Assembly: GCA_017871115.1 (NCBI GenBank)
Contig: JAFCIZ010000005.1
Span: 2,030,501 to 2,094,500 of the forward strand
DNA from: Cunninghamella blakesleeana
Lineage: Eukaryota > Mucoromycota > Mucoromycetes > Mucorales > Cunninghamellaceae
Length of the DNA stretch: 64,000 nt
Direction of reading: 5' to 3'
Both the position numbers and the translations under genes were made by a program. Shown one piece after another: positions 25,073 to 38,597 of the stretch. Below the pieces are notes generated by a model. It did not search any database, had not been told where the DNA came from, and saw nothing but the letters and a program-made list of their open reading frames with translations. Position 1 is the stretch's first letter; every line of letters begins with the position of its first letter.

Positions 25073-27251
25073 TCATTGGCCATCTAATAAAATAGAAGTG
25101 CTATGGGAAGGAACATGGTAGAGAATATATTCTACTTCGCGTTTTAATTCGTCGCAGTATCTATTCATAGGTAAATCATTATAATCATATCCAACTAATA
25201 ATTAATTATAATAAGAAAGAAAAAGAAAAAATGATTAAATTCATAAGCCTTCTGTTATTATTATTATTATGTATCTCTTTAATACTATTATAATTGGATT
25301 AAGACTTACAAGGATTTTCGATTTCATTTCCAATAGCCAAAATACCAAATAATGTAAATGAAACAAGAGCAGCGACGGGAACAACTAAATAGCCTAAAGA
25401 TTCCACTAATGTAAAAGGCAAAAAGAAGATATAAAGAACGACACCTTGTTTTCTATATGTATATATAAAAATATAAATATAAATAAAAATAAAATGATAA
25501 TAATGATAAGTACATGTATAAATATTTATAAAAAGGAATAAATATGAATGTTGAAAATATATTCCACCTACAAATGAATGTTATAAGCTTTAGGAATAGG
25601 GGTATGTACAATACGTTCAAAAGCTGTAAAAGCATTGACTAATGTATCTAAAGAATTTGTTGTGACAGAAACAAAACTAGATTCAATTTTTCCAGCAGCT
25701 TTCACAGCATTGATATAAAGAGCAATACGATATAAGATTTCCAAAGGTAAAGCAATATCCCCGTCCCCATCATCAGCTAAATCTTCTTCAGAAGTAAAAG
25801 GTGCTGTATCGCCATGTTCCATGATAGGGGTAGAGGCTTTAGATGAGGTACTGTAAGACGTGGCTGATTTTTTTAATAAAGGTTCTGTTTCATTGGATGT
25901 ATTGTTATTATTTATAGTTGTAGTCGAGGTTTGATCTTGTTGTTCTTCAGCTAAAGTGATATCAATTAATCTACGTTGAATTTGAGGTGCTGAGCTATCA
26001 GCAATATCCGAGTCAGGGAAAAATTCCTTAATAAGAGATCGACGCATATTATGGACATCGTTTCTATCATCAGGATTTAGGGAACCACTACGTTCATGAG
26101 GTTTGATGCTATCGTGTAAAGAGACCACCAATGGTAAAGATTTGAGATTATGAACAACACGGCGAGCATTTTTTCTAACATTTAATTTAGTAATGGATGT
26201 TTTACTATCTTTTGAAATGACTGCTTTGTCTCCATGTTTAACGCTAGCTGGTATCCAATCCTTTGGTAATAATTCTTGCACTACAATAAAAAATAGAATA
26301 TAAAAATAAATATAAAAATAAAAATTCCTTTTTTGATGAATAAAACTTTAAAATAATCGTGACAGAAAATAAAAAAAAAAAAGGTAGAAAATAATAATAA
26401 TAATAATATATACATATAATAGAGCATTTATAAACAAATGTAGAAATGTTACTTACAATCATAATAATCAATTCCATATTCATGCCTTAAATGATGTTTT
26501 GTTGCAACAAAAAAAGCTAAGAGTAGTTTAATACACCGCATTTTTTGAATATGATCTTGTTTAGAGTTTTCAGGGATATTTATCCATATTTGTCTAGATA
26601 AATTTCTGATAGTTGCAGTAACAGTTTGAATTAAACAACGGCCATTATTATAACGTTCATAAGCTGTATTAACACGGAAAGCTAAAAGAAGACCCAAAGC
26701 CACACTAACAGATGTCACTAAAAAAAGAAAATATATAAATATATATACATATTTATATGATGTTAAAAATAAATATGATAATTTAAAATATTTTGGCGTA
26801 CATAAATAAACAGTCATAATCTTTTCATTTTCTGATTTTATATATATATTTATATTTATATATATATTTATGTGTATGTCTGTACATATATTATAAGAAC
26901 TTACAAACAGAAAGGGGTATAGTAACATAAAGATCGTAACTTTCATAACAAATGTAAACAATCAAGGAAAATAAAGACATACATAAAACAGGTACAAATG
27001 TTGCAAGTACCACCGATCCTTTCCATCTTAATACATCAGGCCAGGATAGTTGGTAATCGATATATCTGATAAGATCTCTAAAAAAACCTTGTTGATGAAC
27101 TCCAGGTATATTATCTGTATTTTTATTAATGAATAAAAAACGATATATTTATAAATATATAAATATGAATGAATATATATATTTATATATTTGAAGTACT
27201 ATCATTAAATAAAATCAAATAAAAATATATCCTCATATTACCTCTACGCAT
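25073..27251 (-). CDS. Bestrophin-like (UPF0187) chloride channel
   Basis: Six exons, complement of 27242-27251, 26905-27114, 26457-26717, 25572-26280, 25310-25452 and 25073-25194; phases close to give 484 residues. Exon 1 is only ten bases (MRR plus one base). The sequence then shows LRWKGSVVLATFVPVLCMSL (membrane segment), SVALGLLLAFRVNTAYERYN with NGR, a cytoplasmic segment with a low-complexity Ser/Thr stretch, and a second pair of membrane segments (LKQGVVLYIFFLPFT; VPVAALVSFTLFGILAIG). It ends NEIENPFGYDYNDLPMNRYC, the family's conserved G-x-E-I-E-x-P-F element. Bestrophin family members form pentameric anion channels. Fungal members are little studied, so the ion and membrane are inferred. 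The N-terminal start is short but the ATG is in frame and followed by a good donor. Confidence 0.88.
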
Positions 27252-28074
27252 AGTTCAAAGAGATAGAACAGTAATGTGAAAAAAAAAAAAAGAAAAAGAA
27301 AAAGTATAAAATAAGCAATAGGCGATTTTAAATTTTAGATGATTTTTTTAAAACACCGCGATGTTGTACAATCAATAGGCAGCTATGACGATATTTGAAT
27401 TTTTTTTCAGGATATCTCTTAAAAGGAAATTTTTTATTAGTGTCATTATACTTTTTGTTTACTGTTTCGATTATTATTCGTTTTAAAAAAAAAATAACTA
27501 TATTATCAAAATATTAAATAATATGAAAAATAAAATTAATGTGTGATTTTTTATTTAAAGTTTTGGAGTAAAAACCAAAGAATTTATACAAAAATTTCGT
27601 TGATGCGAATTTGGAAATTTAAAACTAACAATAACTTTTTATCTAAATAAATTTAAATCATTGGAAAAGTAACAAACTATGACCAGCAATGAATTTTTTT
27701 TTTCATGTTTTCATTTTTCATTTTCATTTTATATAAAAATTTAACAGTAGTATTTTTCATTTATTTAAAAATATTAAAATATTTCAGTAATATAAAAATT
27801 TAGCAGCAGCATGAAACCATAAATAAATAATTTTATTTACGGGGATAAAATGCAGCATTTCCTTTTCCCAACTCTTTCATTGATAATAAAGAATCCCTTT
27901 ACTAGAATTGAAAATCTAGTGAAAGATGACGGTAGCAGGGTTGTTTAAAGAAAAGAAAAAAAAAAAAAACGAAAAAAAATTTTTTGATGGGTTTTTATAT
28001 TTTTTTGAAAAAAAATTTGTGACATCCTTTTTTTTTTATTATGAATAAAAATGGTTACACGACGGTGTTTTATT
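27252..28074. other. Spacer upstream of bestrophin gene, no gene seen
   Basis: Purine-rich block at 27279-27303 beside the bestrophin start, then AT-rich sequence. A-tract/T-tract junctions occur near 27970-28020. It ends in the NUP88 3' flank. No open frame is convincing. Confidence 0.6.
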
Positions 28075-31000
28075 TTATTGGAGCGATTGTTGACTGAATA
28101 GAGTATTTACTTCTTCCATTCTATCCACTATATTATTAACATACTTTGTTCTATTGAAAAAAAAAGCATAAATAGGTTAGTTCATTGAATTTCACTTTCG
28201 ATTTCATGTTTCTTTATTTATTTAAAGCTAATAATAAAAATAAAAAACAAGTACTTACTGAATATCCAAAGTATGATGAATACTAGAGGCTTGAGCATCG
28301 GATATTGGTTTGGATGTTTTACGTTGAATAGGTGATGGTTTAGAAGTGTTTTTCTGATTTTCTTCTATGATGCTTTTTAATTTTTCAATTCTATGTATGT
28401 AACCTGCTCGTTCTGTTTTACTGTCACCATTGACTAATAAATTTATGATATTTAACCTATTAATCCAATCTTTTTCATTATCTGATAATTCCAATTGTTT
28501 GGCTTGAGAGATCATTCTAAATAATTTATCAATGCGTCTAGAAAGTTGAGCATGAGTTTGTTGAGCGGTTTCAATTTTTTGCATTAATGGTGATCCAGGT
28601 GCCATGGCGGAATTATAATCTAATACTCGTTGGTATAATTGTGATACTGTATCTAATTGACGTATTAATTCGTGCTTTTGTGTCTTGAGTCTAATAGAAA
28701 TAATGTTAAAAATAAATGATAAAATAAAATAAAAATGAGAATTGGTAATATATAAAACTTTCATTTTTTTATTTTTATTTTATCATTTATTGTTATTTCA
28801 TTACCTTGCTTCAGTTAGAGCTGCACTTTTTGAAATATCACGAATATCTTTTCGAATTTTAGTAGAAGTAGTTGATAAAAATAATAAGGATTCATTGGTA
28901 ATAACAACCTCTTTATCACCACCCATTTCCTTTGGAATGACCACTTTGGAAGATCCGCTTGCGTTATTTAATTCTTCTAATGATTTTGGAATAGTAAATG
29001 GTTCAAGTGATAAAATAGGTTGATATTCTTCAGTTGTTGTTGTATTTTGATCTGTTGCGTTGTCACTTTTTGATAATTGTTTTTTCAATTCTTCTGCTTG
29101 TTCACTTACTTTACGAAGTATCAAATCAACACCAATTAATTTATAATTTGCATCCAAAGATAATAAAGAATAAGATAAATAGTTATCGACTATAATTGTA
29201 CAACCAATGATAGGATTTGATGATTGACTAATAATAGAATAATGTAATAAAAAAATTGGTATGAGCATTAAATTATTATCTTCTTTTTGTATATATATAA
29301 AGTATCTACCTTTGAACAGGAGCAGTGTTAACGATGCATCTAATTTTGGATGTGGACTCTTTTTGTTTTGTTCCTATAACATTAGATCCTGCTTGTATGT
29401 CTGATTTTAATTTTAATAATTCATCTACCCACGATTTTGTTGATATAGTATGTATACCAGCTGAATGATAAACATAATAAGTATCGTTATAAAGAGGATC
29501 TTCGATTAACCACATTGGTTTATTTATCAATTGTTGTGTTTTATCGAAATGAATAGTTTCATAAATAGATGCTCTTGGTAAAAATTCTACAGAAGCTTGA
29601 ATGTTGGATAACTAACAAAAATGTAATGATTATATAAAAAAAAAAGGAATTAAATCCCATTATACAAAGTTTGATATAAGTTTTTTTCATTTTTTTTTTA
29701 TTTTAATATACACGGGGTTATTATTCCCCCTGTTTACAGATCTCTTTCGTATATATATATATATATGATTACCATCTTTTGCCAAGTATTTTTATTAGTC
29801 TTTCCTTTTGGCATTATCCATTGGCCAGATATACCACCGCCTAATATATAATTTTGAACATAACCATTTGTATACGTTAAAGCTATGATTCTTATATCAT
29901 CAGTTTGAAGAAGAAGCATATCACTAACTTGGCCCAGATTTTCTGATTGGTTATTGGTTTGCTTAACAATGAATGGGCCTTGAGGTTGAGTTTGTAATGG
30001 TATTGAGCTTTCATCACTTTTAATAACTATGTGATCATTATCCAAGATAAAAGATGATTTAGTTTGCTTTTGAGATGATTCCAGCATATCATAGATCCAT
30101 TGATATTGAAGTCGAAAATAATAATAAATTGGGTTGATTTCTCCATCTTTTTCTGTTGTTGATAATATTTTGTTGCATTTTGCATCAGAAAGACAGGCTA
30201 ACGATTCCAAATGTTTACGTTTTACAATACTAAATAAAAAAATAGCAATTACAGTAATATTATTAATATAGTATTAATCAAATAAATACAATTGTTTTAA
30301 TAATATGTATATATATACTGAGTATTTAGAAATACCTTCTAAATGGTAAAACAGGACAAAGGGCATAAATTAATCCATTTTTTAATGTATAATAGAGTGT
30401 GAAAGTTTCCCAGCCACTTGTATCATGACTAACTCCACCCAAAGAATACGATACTACTTCTTCATCATCATTGATAACATCCAATGCATGTATTCCAACT
30501 TTAGGTACTGCTTTTCTTTGTGATGATGCTAAGTCAAACAGTTGTTCGGCATCATTAACATCCCTACTAATATCAAATATGCTATTGAAAAAAAAAGAAG
30601 GAATGAAAGAAATATACATAGTATTAATGATAATCCCTATAAATATTATCAATATTATTATTATTTAATAAAAAAAATAATAATAATAAAAAAAACCTAC
30701 GAAAGTATGCTATCGTTCGTAAGTACAACTAAATGAGTTCTTGTTTCACTAAGAGGGTGCCATGATACTTTTAAAAAACGAGTAGCTTCCGTATATACAT
30801 TTTTTCCAATAGATAAGCATTTACAAGTTATTTTTCGTTGGGAAAGAACTGTAGCATTAGGATTAGCCGCATTGGTAAAGCCTTGTCTAGGTAAACATAC
30901 AACTACCAATTTTTTTTCTCCAACTGCTGCAAGTAAAGTACCGTTTTTATTAGGAAGAATAATATCAATATCAAAGTCTATTTCGGGTGTATCAAGAACC

Positions 31001-31451
31001 TATATACACATAGGTAAATAAAATAAGTAAATAATTTGAATAATAATTATTAGGGGTGTATTTGTATTATCTTTATGATATATATTCAATTATATACCTT
31101 GTAGGGTAAATTCAAGAATAATGTAGTATCCACTTCATTTATATCATTTTCAAAAGCTTCGTCATTGGCTTCAGTCCACGCGTCTTTAAATTCAGTTAAG
31201 TTAAGTACTCTGATTTGAGACCCGACCGCTACGAATAAATCGCTATCACGTAAAGCAAGAAGGTGAGTACGTCGGTTTAAATTAGATATATTGTTGATGT
31301 TGTTTTTGCTAAAGTTGAAAGTTTGTTGTTGTGATCCAAGTCTGAGATCAGTTAACCGTTTACTTTCAGAAATAGAAAGATCAAATAACTCGTGATGGCT
31401 TAATTGATCAAGCCAATCACTATCATAAATATTATCACGTTTGTCCACCAT
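28075..31451 (-). CDS. NUP88: Nucleoporin NUP88/Nup82
   Basis: Eight exons, complement of 31098-31451, 30701-30999, 30336-30581, 29773-30229, 29310-29611, 28805-29227, 28259-28690 and 28075-28150; phases close to give 862 residues. Residues 1 to about 540 form a beta-propeller-like region (RTHLLALRDSDLFVAVGSQI; FLKVSWHPLSETRTHLVVLT; SGWETFTLYYTLKNGLIYAL). The last third is helical and coiled-coil (VDLILRKVSEQAEELKKQL; RLKTQKHELIRQLDTVSQLY). This is the Nup82/Nup88 layout. The protein sits on the cytoplasmic face of the nuclear pore with Nup159/Nup214 and takes part in mRNA export. Identification rests on the layout and on the SWHPLSETHLVVLT-type segment; a homology search would settle it. Confidence 0.82.
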
Positions 31452-31853
31452 TGATTTTCAGCTATTTTTTAGATATATATATATTTAGATATATATAATA
31501 TTTTATTAATCAATAAAAAAATAAGTAAAAAAAAAAGGTAGTTTGAAGAAAAAATATTATTTTGGAAAATAAATTTTTCAAATAAATAAAAATTTACTCT
31601 TTTTTTAAATAATTCAACCTCCGCCCGTTTTTTGTATAAAACTATCTTTTTTATTGACCAAGTTTAAATACTAAAATGATGGCATAAATAGCTCACACCA
31701 AAAATCACACATATATACTCTCAATAAAAAGATAAATAAATAAAATATGATGTCCAAAGTAAAAAAAAAAAAAAGATATAGTAAAAAATAATTAAATATG
31801 GTTTTAAAAAATTGAGAGAAGAAAATAGCTAAAGAAGAAAAGGTATTAAAGCA
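31452..31853. other. Spacer between GDI and NUP88
   Basis: About 400 AT-rich bases holding the NUP88 promoter (purine-rich plus strand near 31528-31555) and the GDI 3' end. No gene seen. Confidence 0.6.
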
Positions 31854-33600
31854 TTATTCATTAGCTTCCTTCTTCTTTAAAACAAGAGGAGAACCAGTAA
31901 TACGTTTCCAAAGATCATGGACATCTTCACATACAGTTTCAAAATGACTAGTGGCATCATAAGATTTGGAAATGAATACTTGATCGTTGGAACCATTTTC
32001 GATAGGTTCTTCTAAAGGAGATACGGAAATGAATCTAAAATAAAAAGATGAAAGAAGAAAAGAATAAACGGGAAATAAATAAAAATTATTCATTTTTTTA
32101 AAAGTGCATTTCATTGTTTTATCTCCATTTTAATCAAACTTACTTATCCACAATAGGACCTAAAAGGTTCAAACCATCTTTAATTTCATCTTCAGGAGCG
32201 CCATTTGTTTCAACAATAGTAGAAACAATAGCTAAATAATAATTATTGGCACAAACATTATGGGCAGCACTTACACAAGCAACATAGACATCATGTTGAC
32301 GACCAATTTGTTTTTGAGGAATAACAATTTGACAAGAATCGGCATTATTAGTATCAGCAATAGGATGATTCAAAAGACAGATAGCACGTACAACGGAACC
32401 AACTCTTTTCACTTTAGTAGGAGCATAAGAAGGATCACAAATAACTTGTTTGGCACGAGCAACTCCTTCCTTAGTCTTGATACCAGTAATCTTACCTTGA
32501 TCATCATAAAGGAATTCTTGAGCATCGGTATTAAGCATATAGGTACCACCATAAACAGCACTTAAACGAGCAAAAGCTTGAGGTAAGTCACCAAGACCAT
32601 ATAAAGGATAAATATAAGGACTTTTACCATAACGAAGGACAGAGGCAGCATATAAACGAACTTTTTCAACAGTATCACGGGCGGGTTGATTTAAATAAGC
32701 ATCATCTAAATGAAGAGCCATAGCATGACCAATAAATTCTTGGGTACCAACAGCTAATCCGAATTTAGCATAGACTTCATGCATAGGAACTCTTGAAATA
32801 TCCAAACCTTGATGGGTTGAAGGATCTTCATCTTTATAAGCTTGAGCCCATTCCAAGAATTTCTTCATACGACGTTTTTCAAAAATACCCATTAATGGTG
32901 ATGATAAAGCTTCTGTTTCGTTAGCAGGAACTTTATAGATTTTTTTACTACTATACACAAAGGAACCAGAGATTTGCTTGAATTCTAAATAACGAGTAAC
33001 ATCGGTATGAGTTAAGAAACGTACAATTTCACCATTAGCCATCATAAACTTGGGAATTAAATCAACATTATAATCACGATCACGGCCAAGGCTTTCAGGA
33101 GCTTGTTGTCCAGGTCTAAACTTTTCAAATAACTAGAATAGACAATAAAAAGAAAAAAGAAAAAAAAAAAAATGGGGAAAAAAAAAAAGAAAAGAAAGAA
33201 AAGAAATTGATTTATATTTAATATTAAAGAGCACTCCTTTTTTTACATTTTATTTTATTTTTTCATCTTGAATTCTTTATCTTGTCACTCTTTATTTTTT
33301 AAAAGCTAGCTATACTCTTTTTTATTCCATATTACTATTCTATTTTATATTTTACTTTATATTATTACTTACTTGAGTCAAGTTTAAAGAAGCAGATTCA
33401 CCACCGTAATAGTCATTACGATCAAGATGTAATACTTTCTTACCATCAACAGATAATAAACCGGAAAGAATACATTCTGTCAAACCAGTACCTAAAACGA
33501 TAACATCATAATCTTCATCCTATCAAATATATATATAAATATGCACATATTAATAAAAAAGCATTTATTTTATTTTATTTATTTTATTTAAACATACCAT
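31854..33600 (-). CDS. GDI1: Rab GDP-dissociation inhibitor (GDI)
   Basis: Four exons, complement of 33598-33600, 33373-33519, 32144-33132 and 31854-32034, giving 439 residues (yeast Gdi1 has 451). Exon 1 is the ATG alone. Exon 2 opens [20 protein letters not shown], the conserved GDI/REP start that follows the Met in other GDIs. It continues [20 protein letters not shown] and [59 protein letters not shown] and GTYMLN follow, as in the Rab-binding platform and FAD-fold-derived core. GDI extracts GDP-bound prenylated Rabs from membranes and recycles them. Rab5 at 6.7 kb is one expected client. Codon use is less A/T-extreme than in neighbours, as expected for an abundant protein. Confidence 0.95.
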
Positions 33601-35347
33601 TTTTAGTTTTTATTACGCGTATAAAATAAAATATATTTTAAAAAAGAAAGAAAAAGAGAAAAGAAAAAAGTAGCAGAGTGATTTTTTTATTCTTATAAAT
33701 TTAAATTCCGAAATAAGTTTGGCCAATCACCAGACTTAAACCACATGCACTTTTATTACTGTTTTTCTACTTAACTTTAGACAAATGAATTATATAAGTG
33801 GACAAAAAAAAAAAATATAAAAGACCAAACAGAATTTTTTATATTTAGATAGTTGAAAGATTGCTTTATAGATTATTATTTTTTATAAACAACTAAAAAA
33901 AAATTTTAAGTAGTTTAAGGAAATAGTTTAAATAGTTTAAAAAGAAGCATTTTTTTTTTTGACACTTTGCTTATACTTTAAAGGATATATAAGGAAGGTC
34001 AAAACAAAGAGAGAGAAAGGTTTCGTTAAAAAATCATAATGTAATTTTTTTCTAAAAAAAAAGATAATAGAAAAAAAAATCGAGCAAAACATCAAAATAA
34101 GAAAAATACTTCAATTAAACCATTAAATCAATGTCAAACCTGCCTAAATGATGAATAATCCACTTCAGCTGAAAAACATGAGTAAGCTATCACCAATTGT
34201 TGTATATCACTGCCTTTCAACTCTTCTTATAGAAGAAAAAGATCTGCACAATTACATTAGAAAGTCAGTACTAATATAAGAGTAACAAGAACTATCAGTA
34301 TGGAAACTTTATTCAGTTTAAATGGTTAATGCATTTATACTAATCAATAATGAAGATGAAGTGATATTCTAAATACGCAACTTTGTAATAATCTCTCATC
34401 TATCTATCAACTATTTCTATCAAAATCTTCATATACACTGTCATTTTTTTATTTAACATTTCAATTAATTAATAGAACACTAGTCATCAATAACTATATA
34501 ACTAAATTGTCGTTTGCTAATGCGCTGATAGCATTTAATGTATATACTAATCATTTTATCGATATTCATGTAGCACCTGTTCAAAATGATGCAACTTATT
34601 GAAAAAAACGTAACTGTTATCTCAAGCGATTACATTATCAAATTTCCTAATCATATCATGAAGGACTTTACTTAATAGATCTCAAATTATAAATCTTTGA
34701 AACTATACCAGGATGTCCATATATTTATACTAGCAATAGTTATTATTAGAATTATTTATTTAATAAATAATTAATATCATCACAATTATCATTACTATTA
34801 TTAATATTGCTTTATTATTATTTATTCCTATTGCTAAAGGTTATAGTGGTAAATTTTATTAAAATTATAATATCAGTGATATTATTGTTCATTTATCTAT
34901 CTGTATTATTATTACCCCAGTAACCTTTTTCCAGACAATTATTTTCTTTTTTATAGTTCTTATTATATAACTCTAAGTGTTTAAATTTTTTATAATTTGA
35001 CTAAATTAATACTTCGTCACACCAAACTAGTTTTTAATTTTTTCCAAATTGAACAATAGATAGTATGTCAATGAATGAATAAATAAAAAATAATAAACAT
35101 TGACAATTTATTCGCAGCTAAAATAATTATATCTTAGTTTTTTTTTTTTTTTTTTTTTTCATACTGATTTTTTTCTTTTATCAAAAAAATAAAACTATCC
35201 AGAAAATGTGAATTTAAATTCAGCATTTTCGCTATTTAAGCCATTTTAAATTTTTTTTCTCTCTTCCTTCCCTTTTTCTTTTTTCCCTTTTTTTCATTTT
35301 TTTTTTTAATAATAATAATTTTAGTAATAATATTACATTAAAATATA
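33601..35347. other. 1.7-kb spacer between GDI and USP genes (divergent)
   Basis: Purine-rich plus-strand sequence (33637-33671) lies upstream of GDI and a polypyrimidine tract (35251-35308) upstream of the USP gene. The middle (about 34100-34750) has fewer homopolymers and more mixed composition than usual here. It contains a 43-residue ATG frame at 34148-34279 and a stop-free 80-codon stretch ending near 34602. A homopolymer T run lies at 35138-35159. Confidence 0.5.
34148..34602 (+). other. Possible gene relic or unrecognised exons
   Basis: Two protein-like stretches on the plus strand. The frame at 34148-34279 opens MMNNPLQLKNMSKLSPIVVY and ends YIRKSVLI. The second, about 34356-34602, has no in-frame ATG and ends HFIDIHVAPVQNDATY before a stop. 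I could not join them at GT-AG sites without hitting stops. They could be a decayed gene, parts of a gene with other exons, or chance. Confidence 0.2.
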
Positions 35348-36427
35348 ATGGAAACACATTCAAGTGAAAAATACGTTAGAGGTGTCTCATTCAATACTAT
35401 GAGCGATGCTGATCTTCCAAACTATTCCTTTACATTAAAAGGAAAAACACCTGGATATAAAAAAACAAGACGTTCAAGAACTTTTATGTTATCGACCGAT
35501 TTAGCCAATTATAGTGAATATGCCTTAAATTGGGCTAGGGACGTAAGTATACATTTTTCATTTTAAAACAATAATAATGGTATCAATAATTGATATTACT
35601 TTATAAAACGTAGCATATAATAATTACATATGTCCATTCAATATACTCAATAGGAAATAATGGATGATGGTGATGAACTAATTGTATTAAGAGTTGTTAC
35701 TGTGGATATGAGTGGTAAATATATATATATTTATAGTTATAGTTATATTTATATTTAAAAATAATCATCTTAATAATAATAATGATATTGGTACAGTATT
35801 ATTTATTTAAATACGTATGTATGGTGATTTTTTACTTTATTTTTCTAGATAAGCGATCTGTAATTCAAGCTCAACTGGAACATGAATCAAAAATAGCAAA
35901 AGAAAAGGCTACACAAGTAATGGAAAAAATTATGGAGTCTAGTGGTCCTGATTCTAAGGTAATCTTGATATTATTATTATTATTATTATTATTGCTATAT
36001 ACTATTAAAACAACACTAAAAAAATTATTTTATTTATTATTTCTAATCATACTTCATATAGATTAGCGTGATTATTGAATTTGTCATTGGAAAAGTACAA
36101 GAAACCATACAAGAAATGGTAAATCTATATACCTTAAATAACAAGAAATTCCAAAATATATTTTATAATATATTCAACCAATTATTATTATTATATATAT
36201 ACATATTTTATATTAATGAATAGATTTCAATGTATCAACCATCTATGCTCATTGTTGGAACTCGAGGATTATCAGAATTTAAAGGTATGTTATTGGGAAG
36301 CGTATCCAAATATTGTTTACAACATTCATCCATCCCGGTTGCTATAGCTAGACCAAAGGAAGAAGAAATTCAAGAAAAAGAAAAATCCCATAATCGCCGT
36401 TCTTTTTTTTCTTCAAAACATAAATAA
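35348..36427 (+). CDS. Universal stress protein (USP) family
   Basis: Five exons (35348-35542, 35654-35714, 35849-35958, 36062-36118, 36224-36427) give 208 residues. A short N-terminal extension is followed by the USP fold: TFMLSTDLANYSEYALNWAR (strand 1 and helix 1), GDELIVLRVVTVD, a long helix, ISVIIEFVIGKVQETIQEM, then PSMLIVGTRGLSEFKGMLLG with SVSKYCLQHSSIPVAIA. The G-x2-G-x9-G-S/T pattern, which binds ATP in the MJ0577-like branch, is intact (GTRG then nine residues then GS). The basic, Ser-rich tail (HNRRSFFSSKHK) is extra. The role in this organism is not known. Confidence 0.92.
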
Positions 36428-38597
36428 TAATTTCATACCATCTTATATCACCAATTAATCAATAGATTGTATTACAAAAAAAAAGAAAGCCTATATATAT
36501 TATTATTATTACTTATATAACTTTCATCAAATAATCTAATATTTTAGTCTATTCATTTGTTTTCATTCCATTTTATAATTATCACTATTTTATTGACATT
36601 TTTAATTATTTTCAATTTGATTATCTTCGCTAATTCTTCTTGTATAAATATATATATATATATATGCTATTCAGTATTATTATCATTTTATTATTGTTGC
36701 TATTACTATTACATTTATTGCCTATAATACATAAATCTAGAGGTATTAATTTTTTTTTTTCATTTTTGTGGTCACGTGCGCATACGATTATCTTCATTTT
36801 TTTTTTAACGTATAAATATTTATTATACAGCTAAATTTAATAGCATTATGCATTACTATTTACTTTTTAACCTGTTTTTTTATTAGTAAATATACAATGA
36901 GCAAAATGTGTGTATTATATGTTTCGCAATCCTATACGTTTCTTTTTCTCGAGCATTTTACCAATACTTTTTAAAATGAAATACATATAACCATAAAGAT
37001 AAAATGTAATTTATTTATTAAAAATTCAGCTATGTGAAAAGATTTGTAAAATGGAAAAAAAAATTAAGTCTCAGAAATTTTATAAGTAGCTTTTCAAAGG
37101 CTAAAGATTTTCTTATATCTTTTACTTTAGTTTTTTTTTATCTATTCTATAACTCGTTTTTCTTTTCCTTTTTTTAATTTAAATAATTGCTGTTTCATGG
37201 ATTTTTTTATAAAGAAATAAATGTAAAAAGTTCTTATGTTAATATGATAAGCTTCATTTCAACAATTAAATTAATTGTCAATACACCTAAACGCATATAG
37301 ACACTTTGAAAAATAAAAATAAAGTTAAACTTTTCTTTTTTTTTTGTATTTAAAAAAGTTAAACTTTTCTATTTATTAGTAACACGCTCTTTGAATTATA
37401 GTTTCTCGATGTATATCAACAATGACTTATTTTATTTGAATGTGCAGTTGTATTATATAAAAAGTAAAAATAAATAAATAGGATTTATTTTCGTCATAAA
37501 ACCAACTTTATAAAACAGGTTTTTTTTTCATTCGCGTAAGGTGGAAAAAAAAGGGGGGAGGAGAGAATATCAATTCAAATATTTATTTGTAACTGAGAAA
37601 AATAAAAATGCTAGTATATTAGATAATAACCATGGAATTGGATAAAACATATATCCAAGACAATATGCTGAGTAGATAAAAATGGAAATCATGGTCAATC
37701 AAATATAATAATAATGTTAATATTAATATATAAAAATAAAGTCAAAAGATATAATAAATAGCTAAAATAGGACAATAATTACAATCTAATAATAGTATAT
37801 GACATAAACATACAAAAACAATAAAATTACTAATGAATTATACCTATACCACAATAGAAAAATGATGTATCACAAAAGCCATGCATTAGATACTACGTCA
37901 TTACTCATAAATTAATCATGAAATAGCATTGGGAAAAAAATTGAATTATTTTTATCTCAAATAAAGTTTTTGAAACGATGATGTATGATTATTGTATGCT
38001 TATCTGTATATATATATATTCATATATATTACAATACATAAAACATTCTAATTATTTACGAGTGTTTATATATTTATTATAATAGTATATTTTATATCAC
38101 CAATAGTTTATAAAACTGGTAATTCAAGTAATATTTTAAATATATGAACAAAAATATATACAGTAAAAAATAATATTAATTTGGGGTAAGGTAGATTCGC
38201 TGTTTATTCTAATATGGTAATTATTTTATTTACAATAATAAAAAAAGGTTATGATTACCTTCTATCTAAATATCCTTTTATTGCTATTGATTTTATATTT
38301 GGTATGGATCATGTTACAATGATATACGTAGTTGCTGCATTGATAAGGACCTATTTGTTTGTGCTTTAATAAGGTTAGTGAAACGTATTATTTGATTTTC
38401 ATGATCTTGGAACGAGGTACTATATTTGTTAAGTAGTTTAAAAATAAAATTAAAAAAAAAGTAGAAAAATGAGTGAAGGCAACCTGTTCGCGTAATCAAA
38501 AGTTTAAATATTGAACATATTTTTTTGTCATTTCACTTTATTTTTCTTTCTTTCTTTCTCCTTTTTTATTTTTTCCCACCTAATACCATAAAAAAAA
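36428..38597. other. 2.2-kb spacer between USP and P450 genes
   Basis: Largest gene-poor stretch in the window. A 16-base phrase (AAAGTTAAACTTTTCT) occurs at 37321 and again about 35 bases on. A polypyrimidine tract at 38540-38580 precedes the P450 start. The only protein-like stretch is on the minus strand at 38314-38430 (listed separately). Confidence 0.5.
38314..38430 (-). other. Possible terminal exon of an unrecognised minus-strand gene
   Basis: After a plausible AAATATAG acceptor near 38430 the minus strand reads 36 mixed-composition residues (from TSFQDHENQIIRFTNL to SMQQLRISL) before a stop. No ATG is in frame; the open frame continues upstream into low-complexity sequence. No upstream exon is convincing because the P450 promoter lies there. 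Relic or chance are both possible. Confidence 0.2.

Noticed and set aside
32260..32565. 101-residue plus-strand frame inside GDI
   Set aside because: Antisense to a well-conserved GDI exon with no family match.
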